A stretch of DNA of 64,000 nt, from the NCBI RefSeq assembly GCF_001753165.1, contig NZ_CP017448.1:1134462-1198461 (forward strand), read 5' to 3'. The translations under genes and the position numbers were made by a program. Origin of the DNA: Acidihalobacter aeolianus (GTDB taxonomy: Bacteria > Pseudomonadota > Gammaproteobacteria > DSM-5130 > Acidihalobacteraceae). Positions 1 through 8,462 of this stretch are shown one piece after another; the first letter of the stretch is position 1, and the number at the start of each line of letters is the position of its first letter. Under the pieces are notes generated by a model that saw nothing but the letters and a program-made list of their open reading frames with translations, was not told where the DNA came from and did no database searches.

Positions 1-2
1 TC

Positions 3-515
3 GGCATTACCAAGGCCTACACCACCCGCGTCGGCGCTGGACCGTTTCCCACCGAGTTGATGGACGAGATGGGCGAGCATCTCGCACGCCGTGGCCACGA
101 ATTCGGCTCGACCACGGGTCGCGCACGCCGCTGTGGCTGGTTCGACGCCGTCGCCATGCGCCGCGCCATCCAGATCAACAGCATCTCCGGTCTGTGCATC
201 ACCAAGCTCGACGTGCTCGACGGGCTGGAGTCGCTGCGCATCTGCGTCGGCTACCACTATGATGGCGAGCGCCACGAGTTGCCGCCGAGCGGTGCCGAAT
301 CGCTCGCGGTGTGCCAGCCGATCTATGAGGAGATGCCCGGCTGGCGCAGTTCGACGGTGGGCATCACCGCCTATTCCGAACTGCCAGTGCAGGCTCAGGC
401 CTATCTGGAGCGTATCCAGGAGCTGGCCGGAATTCCCATCGATCTGATTTCGACCGGGCCGGACCGCCAACAGAACATCGTGCTGCGCAATCCGCTGAAG
501 AGCTCAAAGGACTGA
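3..515 (+). CDS. purA: Adenylosuccinate synthetase, C-terminal part (partial)
   Basis: The reading frame is open from the window edge and ends at 515. The visible 170 residues match the C-terminal half of PurA, which condenses IMP and aspartate (GTP-dependent) to adenylosuccinate in AMP synthesis. Visible family features are GAGPFPTE, a GxTTGRxRRCGW segment (nucleotide/IMP-binding loop), the [10 protein letters not shown] stretch that recognises the guanine base, and the ending around STGPDR..I. The 5' half lies outside the window, so the start cannot be given. No gene follows on this strand for 88 bases. Confidence 0.95.
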   Translation, partial: GITKAYTTRVGAGPFPTELMDEMGEHLARRGHEFGSTTGRARRCGWFDAVAMRRAIQINSISGLCITKLDVLDGLESLRICVGYHYDGERHELPPSGAESLAVCQPIYEEMPGWRSSTVGITAYSELPVQAQAYLERIQELAGIPIDLISTGPDRQQNIVLRNPLKSSKD

Positions 516-603
516 GTGTGCCGACGCCTTCGCAGCTGACCGTTCGCTGCTGGCAAGCATCCTGCTAGATCGACAGCAGGGCATCGGCATCGCGGAGGGC
601 GCA

Positions 604-2340
604 ATGGCACTGTCTGGGGACGTCAAAGAGCGGGCAAGAGGCCTGCTGCATGCACTGTATGAGTGCGCTGGAATGGACGAGGCCATTGCGGGTCTCGAAA
701 GCCGCCTCTCCGAGGGGCTGCCAGAGGTACGTCCGCGCCCGCCGCTTTCCGAGCGCGATGCGCTGCTGATCACCTACGGCAACACCTTCAGCGCACCAGG
801 CGAGGCGCCGTTGGCGACCTTGCGGCGTTTCCTGCGTGACCATGTCGGTTCGGCGATCAGCCTCGTGCATCTGCTGCCGATTTTCCCGTACAGCTCAGAC
901 GACGGCTTCTCGGTGGTCAATTACCGCGAGGTCAACCACGAGTTGGGGAACTGGGATAACATCGTCGCGATCGGCGCCGAATACGGCCTCGCGCTCGATC
1001 TGGTGCTCAACCACTGTTCGCGCAGCCACCTGTGGTTCCAGGATTACATCCGCGGCGAGGCGCCGGGCCGCGATTACTTCGTGGAGGCCGATCCGGACGA
1101 TCCCCGCCTGGCCCTGGTCACACGTCCGCGCAACAGCCCGCTGCTGACCCCGGTCGAAGTCCGCGATCAGGGCTCGCGCTGGGTCTGGACTACGTTCAGC
1201 GCCGATCAGGTCGACCTCAATTTCGCCAATCCGGCGGTGCTCCTGGAGTTCGTCGATATCCTGCTGGACTACATTCGCCACGGCGCGCGCATCGTGCGCC
1301 TGGATGCGGTCGCCTACCTGTGGAAGAAGCTCGGCACGCCGTGCATCAACCTGCCCGAGACCCACGCCGTGGTGAAGTGCCTGCGTCTCGTGGTTGATGC
1401 CGTAGCCCCGGGAACCCAGCTGCTGACCGAAACCAACGTGCCGCAGGCGGAGAACCTGAGCTATTTCGGCGACGGCGACGAGGCGCATCTGATCTATCAG
1501 TTCAGCCTTGCGCCGCTGCTGCTGCACGCCCTGACCCTCGGTCGCACCTCGGCCCTGCGCACTTGGGCGTCGGCGGTGCCGGCGCCGCCTCCGGGCGCGT
1601 CCTACGTCAACTTCACCGCTTCTCACGACGGCGTCGGTCTGCGCCCACTTGAGGGTCTGGTGTCCGAGGCAGACCGCGACGCCCTGCTGCGGCGAATGCG
1701 CGAGCGGGGCGGCTACGTGTCGATGCGCCGTTTGCCCGACGGGCGCGATTCGCCGTACGAACTCAACATCAGCTATTTCAGCGCCCTGGGCGGCGACGAC
1801 GGCGAGGTGGCGCAACTTGCGCGCTTCCTGCTCGCGCAGACTGTGGCCCTGTCCCTGCAGGGCGTGCCGGCTCTCTATGTGCAGTCGCTGATCGCTACCG
1901 AGAGCGATCTGCTGGGCGTGGAACGCACCGGACAGACCCGGGCGATCAACCGCCGCCGCTGGGACTACGGCGAGCTCAGCGGTCTGCTGGCGCGCGAGGG
2001 ATCGGTACAGGCGCGCTGCCTGAGCGAGATCGTGCGCCGCCTCAAGTTGCGCCAGGCACATCGTGCTTTCCATCCCGAGGCTGCGCAGCAGATCTTGGAC
2101 AGCGACGACGGCGTGTTCGCCGTGCTGCGCACTCCGCGTCCGGTGGACCGGGGCGTGTCCATGCCGGTGCTCTGCCTGTTCAATTTCACCCCGGAAGTGC
2201 GTGAGGTGGATATAGGGGCGGTATGCGACGACAACGGCCGGCAGAGCGTGGTCGATCTGATCGGCAACCGCCGGCTGGCCTGTCCTCGGCGCATGATTCG
2301 CCTGCCGGCCTACGCCAGCATGTGGATCAAGGCGGTCTGA
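604..2340 (+). CDS. GH13_18 phosphorylase, probably glucosylglycerate phosphorylase
   Basis: This 578-residue protein is a glycoside hydrolase family 13 enzyme of the sucrose-phosphorylase subfamily. Visible are the barrel motifs LLPIFPYSSDDGFSV, LVLNH (near residue 135), RLDAVAY (nucleophile D234), LTETNV (acid/base E276) and SHDG (D342). It starts at ATG with GGAGG just upstream. Members act on sucrose, sucrose-6-phosphate or glucosylglycerate, using phosphate to release glucose-1-phosphate. Its neighbour across the convergent junction (6 bases apart) is a glucosyl-3-phosphoglycerate synthase with its phosphatase, so glucosylglycerate is the best-supported substrate. The family call is seen; substrate choice is inference from context. 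Confidence 0.85.
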   Translation: MALSGDVKERARGLLHALYECAGMDEAIAGLESRLSEGLPEVRPRPPLSERDALLITYGNTFSAPGEAPLATLRRFLRDHVGSAISLVHLLPIFPYSSDDGFSVVNYREVNHELGNWDNIVAIGAEYGLALDLVLNHCSRSHLWFQDYIRGEAPGRDYFVEADPDDPRLALVTRPRNSPLLTPVEVRDQGSRWVWTTFSADQVDLNFANPAVLLEFVDILLDYIRHGARIVRLDAVAYLWKKLGTPCINLPETHAVVKCLRLVVDAVAPGTQLLTETNVPQAENLSYFGDGDEAHLIYQFSLAPLLLHALTLGRTSALRTWASAVPAPPPGASYVNFTASHDGVGLRPLEGLVSEADRDALLRRMRERGGYVSMRRLPDGRDSPYELNISYFSALGGDDGEVAQLARFLLAQTVALSLQGVPALYVQSLIATESDLLGVERTGQTRAINRRRWDYGELSGLLAREGSVQARCLSEIVRRLKLRQAHRAFHPEAAQQILDSDDGVFAVLRTPRPVDRGVSMPVLCLFNFTPEVREVDIGAVCDDNGRQSVVDLIGNRRLACPRRMIRLPAYASMWIKAV

Positions 2341-2346
2341 AGCGCT

Positions 2347-3567
2347 TCAGGGCGCGGTCGCGTTGTCCTCCGCCACCGCGTCAGCGAGGGCCTGCGGAAT
2401 GTCCGGGCAGGCGCTGGCGACCCGGCTCCAGCTCGGTATGTAGGGGGGTTCGAAGGGGCTGGCGAGGAAGGTGTCGCCGGCCTCGATCACCGCGCGGGTG
2501 AAGGTTTCCACCGCGGCTTCCTCGGCGTGGATGTTGAAGTCGAGGCCGTTGAGCGCGGCGTCGGCCTGATAGCGCTGCACCAGATCCAGCGCGTTGCGCA
2601 GATAGGCGGCCTTCAGGGTGCGGAAGGTTTCCGGCGCGAGCACCACCCCCTCGGTCGCCAGCTTGCGGAACACCGACACCGCGATTTCGCGGCTCATGCG
2701 CGCCAGCCCGCTGTTGGCGTCGCTTTCCGACATCGATTGGTGCTTGTGGTCGTAGCGGGCGGCGATGTCTACCTGGCAGACGCGACGGCTGTTCAGATTG
2801 CGGTAGACCTCCGACAGCAGCCCGACTTCGAGTCCCCAGTCCGGCGGAATGCGCAGCCGGGTGATTTCGTCGGCGTGCATCGCGAACTCGCCGGACAGGG
2901 GATAGCGGAAGGCGTCGAGGAATTCGAGGTAGTTCATCGAGCCGAGAATCTGCGCCAGGCTGCGGATCAGCGGGGTGAAGAACAGCCGCGATACGCGCCC
3001 GCCCAGCCGGTTGTCGGCCACGCGCGGGTAGTAGCCCTTGCAGAAGCGGAAACCGAAGTCGGGCGCGGCGATGGGGTACAGCAGGCGCGCCGGCAGGGCG
3101 CGGTCGTAGGTGAGGATGTCGGCGTCGTGCACCGCAACGACCTCGGCAATGCCGGTCGCCGCGATGTAGCCGAGGCAGTACCAGACGTTGCGTCCCTTGC
3201 CGGGTTGGTTGGGGGCCAGATCTTCCGCTGCCAGCCGGTCGTGGATCGCACGCAGCCGCGGGCCGTCGTTCCACAGCAGGTGCAGCGGCTGAGGCAGGCG
3301 GGAGAAGAACTGCCGGGCGGCGTGAAACTGCGCCTCGTCGGCCTGGTCCAGGCCGATCACCACCGACGACAGATAGGGAATCCTGGCGATGTGGTCGATG
3401 ATGTTCGACAGCGCAGGCCCTTCCAGTTCGGAGTAGAGCGCCGGGATCAGCAGTGCCAGCGGCCGCTTCTCGTTGTAGTCGCACAGTGCCCGTTCCAGGT
3501 CGTCGAGACTGCGGGTGCCCAGATCGTGCAGCGTGGCGACCGTGCCGCCCTGATAAAAATCGGCCAT
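2347..3567 (-). CDS. gpgS: Glucosyl-3-phosphoglycerate synthase (GT81)
   Basis: This 406-residue protein matches retaining GT81 glycosyltransferases, which join NDP-glucose and 3-phosphoglycerate. Visible are an N-terminal IPALYSE sugar-nucleotide segment, GPRLRAI, GKGRN (123-127), the metal-binding DAD at 148-150 and a conserved SGEFAM region. The open frame runs further upstream, but the start at 3567 is chosen because the upstream part overlaps the phosphatase gene in another frame. The stop of that gene lies one base before this ATG, so they are co-transcribed. Mannosyl donor use (MpgS-like) is possible but GT81 proteins of this length are usually GpgS. Confidence 0.9.
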   Translation of the reverse strand: MADFYQGGTVATLHDLGTRSLDDLERALCDYNEKRPLALLIPALYSELEGPALSNIIDHIARIPYLSSVVIGLDQADEAQFHAARQFFSRLPQPLHLLWNDGPRLRAIHDRLAAEDLAPNQPGKGRNVWYCLGYIAATGIAEVVAVHDADILTYDRALPARLLYPIAAPDFGFRFCKGYYPRVADNRLGGRVSRLFFTPLIRSLAQILGSMNYLEFLDAFRYPLSGEFAMHADEITRLRIPPDWGLEVGLLSEVYRNLNSRRVCQVDIAARYDHKHQSMSESDANSGLARMSREIAVSVFRKLATEGVVLAPETFRTLKAAYLRNALDLVQRYQADAALNGLDFNIHAEEAAVETFTRAVIEAGDTFLASPFEPPYIPSWSRVASACPDIPQALADAVAEDNATAP

Positions 3568-3568
3568 G

Positions 3569-4336
3569 TTATGCCACTCCCAGACGTGTGAGCGCGTCGA
3601 TCCAGCCGGTCGGGCCTGCCTGGCGCGCGTGAAGGCAAGAGGTGTCCGCGGGCAGGGGATTGGGCCCGGGCAGACAGGCGGCCAGATCGGCCATTTCGAG
3701 CAGTCGGCGGTCGTTGGGGGCGTCGCCCAGAGCGATGATCCGGGGACGCCGACTGCCGGCATACAGATGATGCAGCAGCGCGCTGGCGCCGGTGGACTTG
3801 TCGATGCCGAGCGGCTGCACGGTCAGGAAGCGGCCGCCTTGCAATGCGGTCAGCCCCAGGGCACGCAAGCGGTCGAGCAGCCTCTGGTCGGGCGATCCGC
3901 TCCAGCGCAGGGGCTCGGAGGCCATGCGCGTGCGTGCCGCCAGGGCATTGATCGGGCTGAGGCCGGTCAGTCGGCACACCGTGCCCAGCGACCAGTCGCC
4001 GAAGCCTTCCAGCGGCAGATCCAGGGCGCTGCGCAGGCCGCGCACCGCGGCGCGGATTGAGGTGTAGCGCCAGGTGGTGAGCCGTTCCACGTACCAGCCG
4101 CGATCACGCCGCGGCAGGCACAGCGCGGCGCCATTCTCGACCACTGCGGGTCCATGCAGGCTCCAGCGCCGCCAGAGATTCAACACCTCGGCCGCTGTCT
4201 TGCTGGTGGCAGGGATGACCGGGATGCCGCGGGCCGCCAGCCGGCGGATGAACGGCGCGGCTTTGCCCAGCCCGCCGCGGGCGTCGAGCAGGGTGTGGTC
4301 GAGGTCGGTGAAGATTACGGTGTGGCGGTGAGTCAT
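3569..4336 (-). CDS. HAD-IIB glucosyl/mannosyl-3-phosphoglycerate phosphatase
   Basis: A 255-residue HAD-superfamily phosphatase of the MpgP/GpgP group that dephosphorylates glucosyl- or mannosyl-3-phosphoglycerate to give the compatible solute. The catalytic DLDHTLLD motif starts at D11 (nucleophile D11, D13), PATSK is motif II and GDAPNDR is the C-terminal metal motif. The start at 4336 (MTHRHTV) puts motif I at the usual distance from the N terminus; an in-frame start at 4384 is less typical. It is the first gene of the pair with gpgS. Whether the sugar is glucose or mannose follows from the neighbour, not from this protein. Confidence 0.88.
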   Translation of the reverse strand: MTHRHTVIFTDLDHTLLDARGGLGKAAPFIRRLAARGIPVIPATSKTAAEVLNLWRRWSLHGPAVVENGAALCLPRRDRGWYVERLTTWRYTSIRAAVRGLRSALDLPLEGFGDWSLGTVCRLTGLSPINALAARTRMASEPLRWSGSPDQRLLDRLRALGLTALQGGRFLTVQPLGIDKSTGASALLHHLYAGSRRPRIIALGDAPNDRRLLEMADLAACLPGPNPLPADTSCLHARQAGPTGWIDALTRLGVA

Positions 4337-4569
4337 CAGAGACAATCGTCGCTCGGCCTGGTCCAGCACGGGAGTGTACCGCATGCAGGGAGTGTGCCGG
4401 GCGAAACGGGGTTTTTGATGAGATTGTTGAACGGCAAGATGATCGCAGGCTATATGCGGCTGCCAAAATTGCCATGGAATCCCATTAGTGGAATTCGGTG
4501 AGTGGTTGGTACCGAAGTTTGGGACACCATTCGTAACTTTTCGATATGTATGGCTTATCGGTGATAAAA

Positions 4570-4610
4570 CTGAAACACCACCGTCGCGACCAGCATCGGT
4601 GGTGTTTCAG
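4570..4610 (-). terminator. Perfect 13-bp inverted repeat, likely terminator of the DUF3579-like gene
   Basis: Positions 4570-4582 and 4598-4610 are exact reverse complements separated by 15 bases. On the minus strand the stem is followed by GTTTTATC, a short T-rich tail. It lies 22 bases past the stop of the minus-strand gene at 4632. The rest of 4337-4631 contains no gene I can support; it should hold the promoter of the gpg pair near its left side. Confidence 0.5.
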
Positions 4611-4631
4611 GTGTGCGCCCAAACTTTATCT

Positions 4632-4967
4632 TCACGCAGCATGGGCTTGTTGAGTGGTGGTGGGGTCGTAGTACGCGCGATCTCCCTCCAGGGTATAGAC
4701 TTCCAGATGATTGCTGGCGATGAAATCGAGTACTTGCCTGTAGACGTAATCGCGATCTGTACGCATGGCGTCGAAATCAACCTCAACACAATGGCCGTAA
4801 CCCTCTACATAAGCTGGCTGCAGATACTCTGCATAAACCAGATGGTGCTGTTCGTTATATTCGGCAGCCATATCGCTAAGCATTTCAGACCATGCAGAGG
4901 GTCGGAACTTGACGCCATTACGATAGCCTGAAACGATCAGTTTGCCGTGTAGTTCTATGTTGTTCAT
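4632..4967 (-). CDS. DUF3579-family protein
   Basis: A 111-residue protein resembling the DUF3579 family of small proteobacterial proteins. Conserved traits include a short beta start, a GxKFRPSAWSEML segment, a YAEYLQPAY segment, GHCVEVDFDAM, and a DYVYRQVLDFIASNHLEV helix. Start 4967 is chosen because AAGGAG lies nine bases upstream; a longer open frame to 5129 runs through a hairpin-rich leader and looks noncoding. The function of the family is not known to me. It follows the quinol oxidase genes on the same strand and shares their lower GC. The family assignment is from memory of the motif pattern. Confidence 0.7.
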   Translation of the reverse strand: MNNIELHGKLIVSGYRNGVKFRPSAWSEMLSDMAAEYNEQHHLVYAEYLQPAYVEGYGHCVEVDFDAMRTDRDYVYRQVLDFIASNHLEVYTLEGDRAYYDPTTTQQAHAA

Positions 4968-5235
4968 CTTATTCGCTCCTTCATGGTGGTTTGAAGGACC
5001 GCCGCTGCAGGTGCTTTCCACCTGCAGCGTGCGTGTAACGTCTGTTTGACGTTCTACGCGGATGCGGCCATGGGTCCCATAGCGGCCGTCATCCCCGCGG
5101 TTAAGGCAGGGTAATGCCTTGATCCGCATGAATATATTGCCATAGCCAGTTCCATGGTAACTGATCCATATCAGGGAAAACGCAGTGGAATATGCAATGC
5201 CATCGTGGCATTAAGCTGATGCGGATTTCATCATT
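4968..5235 (-). other. Hairpin-rich intergenic leader between cyoD and the DUF3579-like gene
   Basis: No gene is supported here. Five perfect small inverted repeats occur in series: arms 5004-5013/5019-5028 (10 bp, loop 5), 5037-5042/5048-5053 (6 bp), 5103-5108/5115-5120 (6 bp), 5161-5165/5170-5174 (5 bp) and 5196-5202/5206-5212 (7 bp, loop 3). None is followed by a run of T on the minus strand. They could be a structured 5' leader or RNA element for the downstream gene, or processing/termination hairpins after the oxidase operon. Confidence 0.4.
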
Positions 5236-5580
5236 TCACGTACCCCCGATCATCGTGCGGTGCGTCAATGTGATAAACATCATGGTTGTCAGCCCAATGG
5301 TGATGACCAGTAGCGGCAGCGTGAGCACCAGCGAAACGGTATGCCAAATCCGGTGTTCGGACAGGTTGAGCTTGAAGAAGGCATAAAGCTGTACGGCGAT
5401 TACGATGAGTGCGATGGCCAGGATCAGGATCAACAATGCAGGACCGTTCAGCCAGTGGGTGTTGAGCAGCCAGACACAGGCCGCCATTGCTAAGTATTCG
5501 AGAATAAACACGAACAGATATCCTGCGCCATTGGCGACGATATCCTGCGCCATTGGCGACCTGGACCTCGGGATGTTCAA
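5236..5580 (-). CDS. cyoD: Quinol oxidase subunit IV (CyoD-like), 5' end frameshifted
   Basis: A small three-helix membrane protein following the subunit III gene. Helices are near GYLFVFILEYLAMAA, LLILILAIALIVIAV and VSLVLTLPLLVITIG, as in heme-copper oxidase subunit IV. The expected start, with a GGAG site, is ATG at 5611 or 5605, which encodes a short tail (MSMSHSHFDPIEHPEV). A 22-bp tandem duplication at 5517-5560 throws that start out of frame. The intact helices are reached only from TTG 5580 or ATG 5553. Removing one repeat copy restores a single continuous protein. It may be a slightly truncated working gene, a switchable one or a pseudogene. Confidence 0.75.
   Translation of the reverse strand: MNIPRSRSPMAQDIVANGAGYLFVFILEYLAMAACVWLLNTHWLNGPALLILILAIALIVIAVQLYAFFKLNLSEHRIWHTVSLVLTLPLLVITIGLTTMMFITLTHRTMIGGT
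5517..5560. repeat. Exact 22-bp tandem duplication inside cyoD
   Basis: Positions 5517-5538 and 5539-5560 are identical and directly adjacent. Twenty-two is not a multiple of three, so gain or loss of one copy changes the reading frame of the subunit IV gene. The flanking bases differ, so the repeat is exactly two copies. Confidence 0.95.
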
Positions 5581-5632
5581 TCGGATCGAAGTGTGAGTGC
5601 GACATCGACATGTCTCCGTAGGTTTGCAGTGA

Positions 5633-6265
5633 TCAGATGGCAGCCAATGAGGTCGAACCCATGAGGTAGACGAGGGTGAATACGCAGACCCAGATCACGG
5701 CCTGAAACAGCCAGAATATTTTGAGGTTGAGCAGGCGATACACCACGTCCTCAGTGAATCCCTCAAGCGCCACCTGAATGAACATGGCTGCCAACCAGAG
5801 CAGGCCAAAGGCAACGTGCACGGCGTGAACCAGCACGATGACCCAGTAATCGGACAGGAAGCCGCTCTTTTCGGGAATTGCACCCATCGCGTATAGATCG
5901 CTGAATTCGTGCCATTCCATGCCCAGGAAAGCGATGCCCAGGACGAATGCCATGGCAATGCCGAGGAGTACGCCACTGCGATTGGCCTTCTTGAGAGAGA
6001 CCATGGCATATCCATAGGCGAGAACGCTGGCAAAGATGAATGCCGTCGACCACAGGGCGGGGCCCGGATGGATGACCTGACCTGCAGTAAAGGCTCCTGC
6101 ATAGTGCATCCCGTCGGCGTAGATGCCGAAGGTGGCGAACAATCCGGCAAAGATCATCAGGTCGCTCATCATGTACAACCAGAAGCCGAGTGTTCGCGTG
6201 CCAATGGCATCGTGTGGGTGATCCTCGTATTGCCACATGTCGCTGGTGTCTTGGTATGTATTCAT
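5633..6265 (-). CDS. cyoC: Quinol oxidase subunit III (CyoC-like)
   Basis: A 210-residue, five-helix integral membrane protein of the heme-copper oxidase subunit III family. It starts with a soluble tail (WQYEDHPHDAIGTRTLGFWLYMMSDLMIFAGLF), where GFWLYMMSDLM is the usual first-helix signature. A GMEWHEF segment and a conserved WVIVLVHAVHVAFGL helix follow. It stabilises the catalytic subunit and affects proton uptake. It lies 63 bases after subunit I in the same direction. Length and five-helix form fit the quinol oxidase branch (CyoC) rather than seven-helix mitochondrial-type CoxC. Confidence 0.9.
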   Translation of the reverse strand: MNTYQDTSDMWQYEDHPHDAIGTRTLGFWLYMMSDLMIFAGLFATFGIYADGMHYAGAFTAGQVIHPGPALWSTAFIFASVLAYGYAMVSLKKANRSGVLLGIAMAFVLGIAFLGMEWHEFSDLYAMGAIPEKSGFLSDYWVIVLVHAVHVAFGLLWLAAMFIQVALEGFTEDVVYRLLNLKIFWLFQAVIWVCVFTLVYLMGSTSLAAI

Positions 6266-6328
6266 CAGTCGTGAACTCCAGAAATCAGGCTTGAGTCGTT
6301 CTGGCTGAAGCGGTGTTCCCGCATGAAA

Positions 6329-8446
6329 TCAATAATCCGGATGTCTGGCCGCGGGAGCGCCATGGTTGGGCATGGATCCGCCGCCGGTTCCCATAGAAAC
6401 GGGGTTCTCGATTTCTTCGGTTTGGCGATGCGGCCGCGATGTGCGTTCCAGTTCCCCGATTGCCTCGGCCGTGATGACATATCCGGGGTTCTTGGTGAAG
6501 GAGCGAATCAGCACCAGTGCGATGATCGCAATGAAGCTGACCAGGGCCAGCCAGTAAATGCGCCATACCATGGAGAAACCGCAGATCAGGGTGAAACCGC
6601 TGATGATGATCGGCATGCCAGTGTTGTTCGGCATGTGTATGTCTGTGTAGCGTTCGGGCTGCCGATCAAGAGTACCCTGTTCGCGTCGCCAGACGACCTC
6701 GTCCAGTGCATGCACGATCGGAGTCACGGCGAAGTTGTAGAACGGAACCGGCGTATGGGTCAGCCACTCAAGGCTCCGCGAAGTACCCCAGGCATCATCG
6801 GCAGTGACGGCATTGCTGGCGCGGTCACGGTAACTGACGTAGATCATGCCTAGAAACACGAATACCGAAACCAGATAGAAGCCGATGCCGCACAGTTCGA
6901 TCAGCAGCAGGGGCCACCACGAAGGGTGGGAGATGTAATCGAGACGACGCGTCATGCCCATGAGGCCGAGCGTATACATCGGCAGGAAAACCAGGGCAGT
7001 GCCGGTCGAGAATAACCAGAAGAACATGCGTCCAAGGCGTTCATCGAGCTTGAAGCCGAACACCTTGGGCCACCAAAAGACGATCGCGCCGAAAGCAGCG
7101 TAGGTGATCACCATGAACATGTTGTGAAAGTGGGCAACCACAAAAACACTGTTGTGCACAATGTAGTTGATCGCTGGAATGGACAGCATCATGCCCGTCA
7201 TGCCGCCGATGATGAGCAGAAAGACCGATGTTACCGCCCATAGCATCGGTACCTCCATCCGGATGCGGCCTCGATACATCGTGAACACCCAGTTGAACAC
7301 CTTCACGCCCGTCGGAATGCCGACCAGCATGGTGGTGATGCTGTAGAAGGCCAGTACCTTTGGGCTGGCGCCCATGGTGAAGAAATGGTGCAGCCAGACC
7401 AGCCAGGACACACCGGCGATACTGAATGAAGCCAGTACCATGGTGGTGTAGCCAAACAACGGTTTGCGAGAAAAGGTTGGAATGATTTCAGACAGAAATC
7501 CGAAAGCCGGCAGTACGACGAAGTACACTTCCGGGTGTCCCCAGATCCAGAACAGGTTGGTGTACATCATGAGATCACCGCCAAGGCCAGCGGTGAAGAA
7601 GTGCGTGCCAAGGTAGCGATCGAAGGTCAAAAGGCTGAGTGCAACGCCAAGTACCGGGAACGAGGTCAGCCCGATGATGCTGGTGGCCATCGAAGTCCAG
7701 GTGAATATCGGCAGTCGAAACCATTTCATACCTGGGGCGCGCATCTTGATGATCGTGGCGATGATGTTGATCGAGCCCAGCGTCGTGCCGATGCTGCCGA
7801 TCTGTATCGACCATATCCAGTAATCCACGCCCACTCCTGGGCTGTATGCAAGTTCGGTAAGAGGTGCGAGGCCGACCCAGCCGGCGTGCGAGAAATCGCC
7901 GACGAACAGCGCGATCATGACCAATGCGGCCGACACGGCGGTCAACCAAAGTCCGAGAGCATTTAAATACGGATAAGCCATATCGCGCGCGCCTATCTGC
8001 AGCGGCACGATCAAGTTCATCATGCCGATAAGAATCGGTGTGACCGCCAACAAGATCATGATCATTCCGTGCGCGGTCCAAACCTGATCAAGATGGAAAG
8101 GTGGCAGATATCCGTGCAAGGCGCCGAGCACGCCAGGGGAATTTGGTCCAACGGCTAAGGCTTGTTGAGAGCGGATCATGAGCGCGTCGAAAAAACCACG
8201 GAACAGCATGACCAGGCCGATCAGCACATACATGATGCCGATTTTCTTGTGGTCTACCGTGGTCAACCAGTCGCGCCACAGCCAGCCCCAGCGGCCAAGA
8301 ATCGTGAGCGTCGTGAGGACGGCTGTGCCCCCGACTGTGACCAGCATGAAGGCGAAAAATATGACGGGGTTGTTGTAGTGCGGGATCAGCAGCAGGCCAA
8401 GGCGGCCGAACAGTTCATTCCATGGACCTTGTAGATGAACAGGCAT
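6329..8446 (-). CDS. cyoB: Cytochrome bo3-type ubiquinol oxidase subunit I
   Basis: A 705-residue catalytic subunit that oxidises quinol, reduces oxygen to water and pumps protons. Typical stretches include WLTTVDHKKIGIMY, the CuB/heme helix WGHPEVYFVVLP, WLHHFFTMG, the TGVKVFNW K-channel region and AHFHNMF with the heme ligands. Residues matching the E. coli CyoB quinol site are present: R83, D87, H118 and Q121; H126 is a heme ligand. This, with the lack of CuA in subunit II, indicates quinol rather than cytochrome c as donor. The C-terminal tail (ERTSRPHRQTEE onward) is long and hydrophilic. The operon lacks cyoE, so heme O/A synthesis must come from elsewhere. Confidence 0.93.
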   Translation of the reverse strand: MPVHLQGPWNELFGRLGLLLIPHYNNPVIFFAFMLVTVGGTAVLTTLTILGRWGWLWRDWLTTVDHKKIGIMYVLIGLVMLFRGFFDALMIRSQQALAVGPNSPGVLGALHGYLPPFHLDQVWTAHGMIMILLAVTPILIGMMNLIVPLQIGARDMAYPYLNALGLWLTAVSAALVMIALFVGDFSHAGWVGLAPLTELAYSPGVGVDYWIWSIQIGSIGTTLGSINIIATIIKMRAPGMKWFRLPIFTWTSMATSIIGLTSFPVLGVALSLLTFDRYLGTHFFTAGLGGDLMMYTNLFWIWGHPEVYFVVLPAFGFLSEIIPTFSRKPLFGYTTMVLASFSIAGVSWLVWLHHFFTMGASPKVLAFYSITTMLVGIPTGVKVFNWVFTMYRGRIRMEVPMLWAVTSVFLLIIGGMTGMMLSIPAINYIVHNSVFVVAHFHNMFMVITYAAFGAIVFWWPKVFGFKLDERLGRMFFWLFSTGTALVFLPMYTLGLMGMTRRLDYISHPSWWPLLLIELCGIGFYLVSVFVFLGMIYVSYRDRASNAVTADDAWGTSRSLEWLTHTPVPFYNFAVTPIVHALDEVVWRREQGTLDRQPERYTDIHMPNNTGMPIIISGFTLICGFSMVWRIYWLALVSFIAIIALVLIRSFTKNPGYVITAEAIGELERTSRPHRQTEEIENPVSMGTGGGSMPNHGAPAARHPDY

Positions 8447-8462
8447 CGCGTGGGCTCCTGAG

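Noticed and set aside
895-2073. 392-residue minus-strand frame opposite the GH13 gene
   Set aside because: Antisense shadow of a clear GH13 enzyme, without family motifs.
4488-4931. Plus-strand open frame of 147 residues
   Set aside because: It runs antisense to the DUF3579-like gene and over the 13-bp inverted repeat, has no ribosome site and encodes no recognisable domain.
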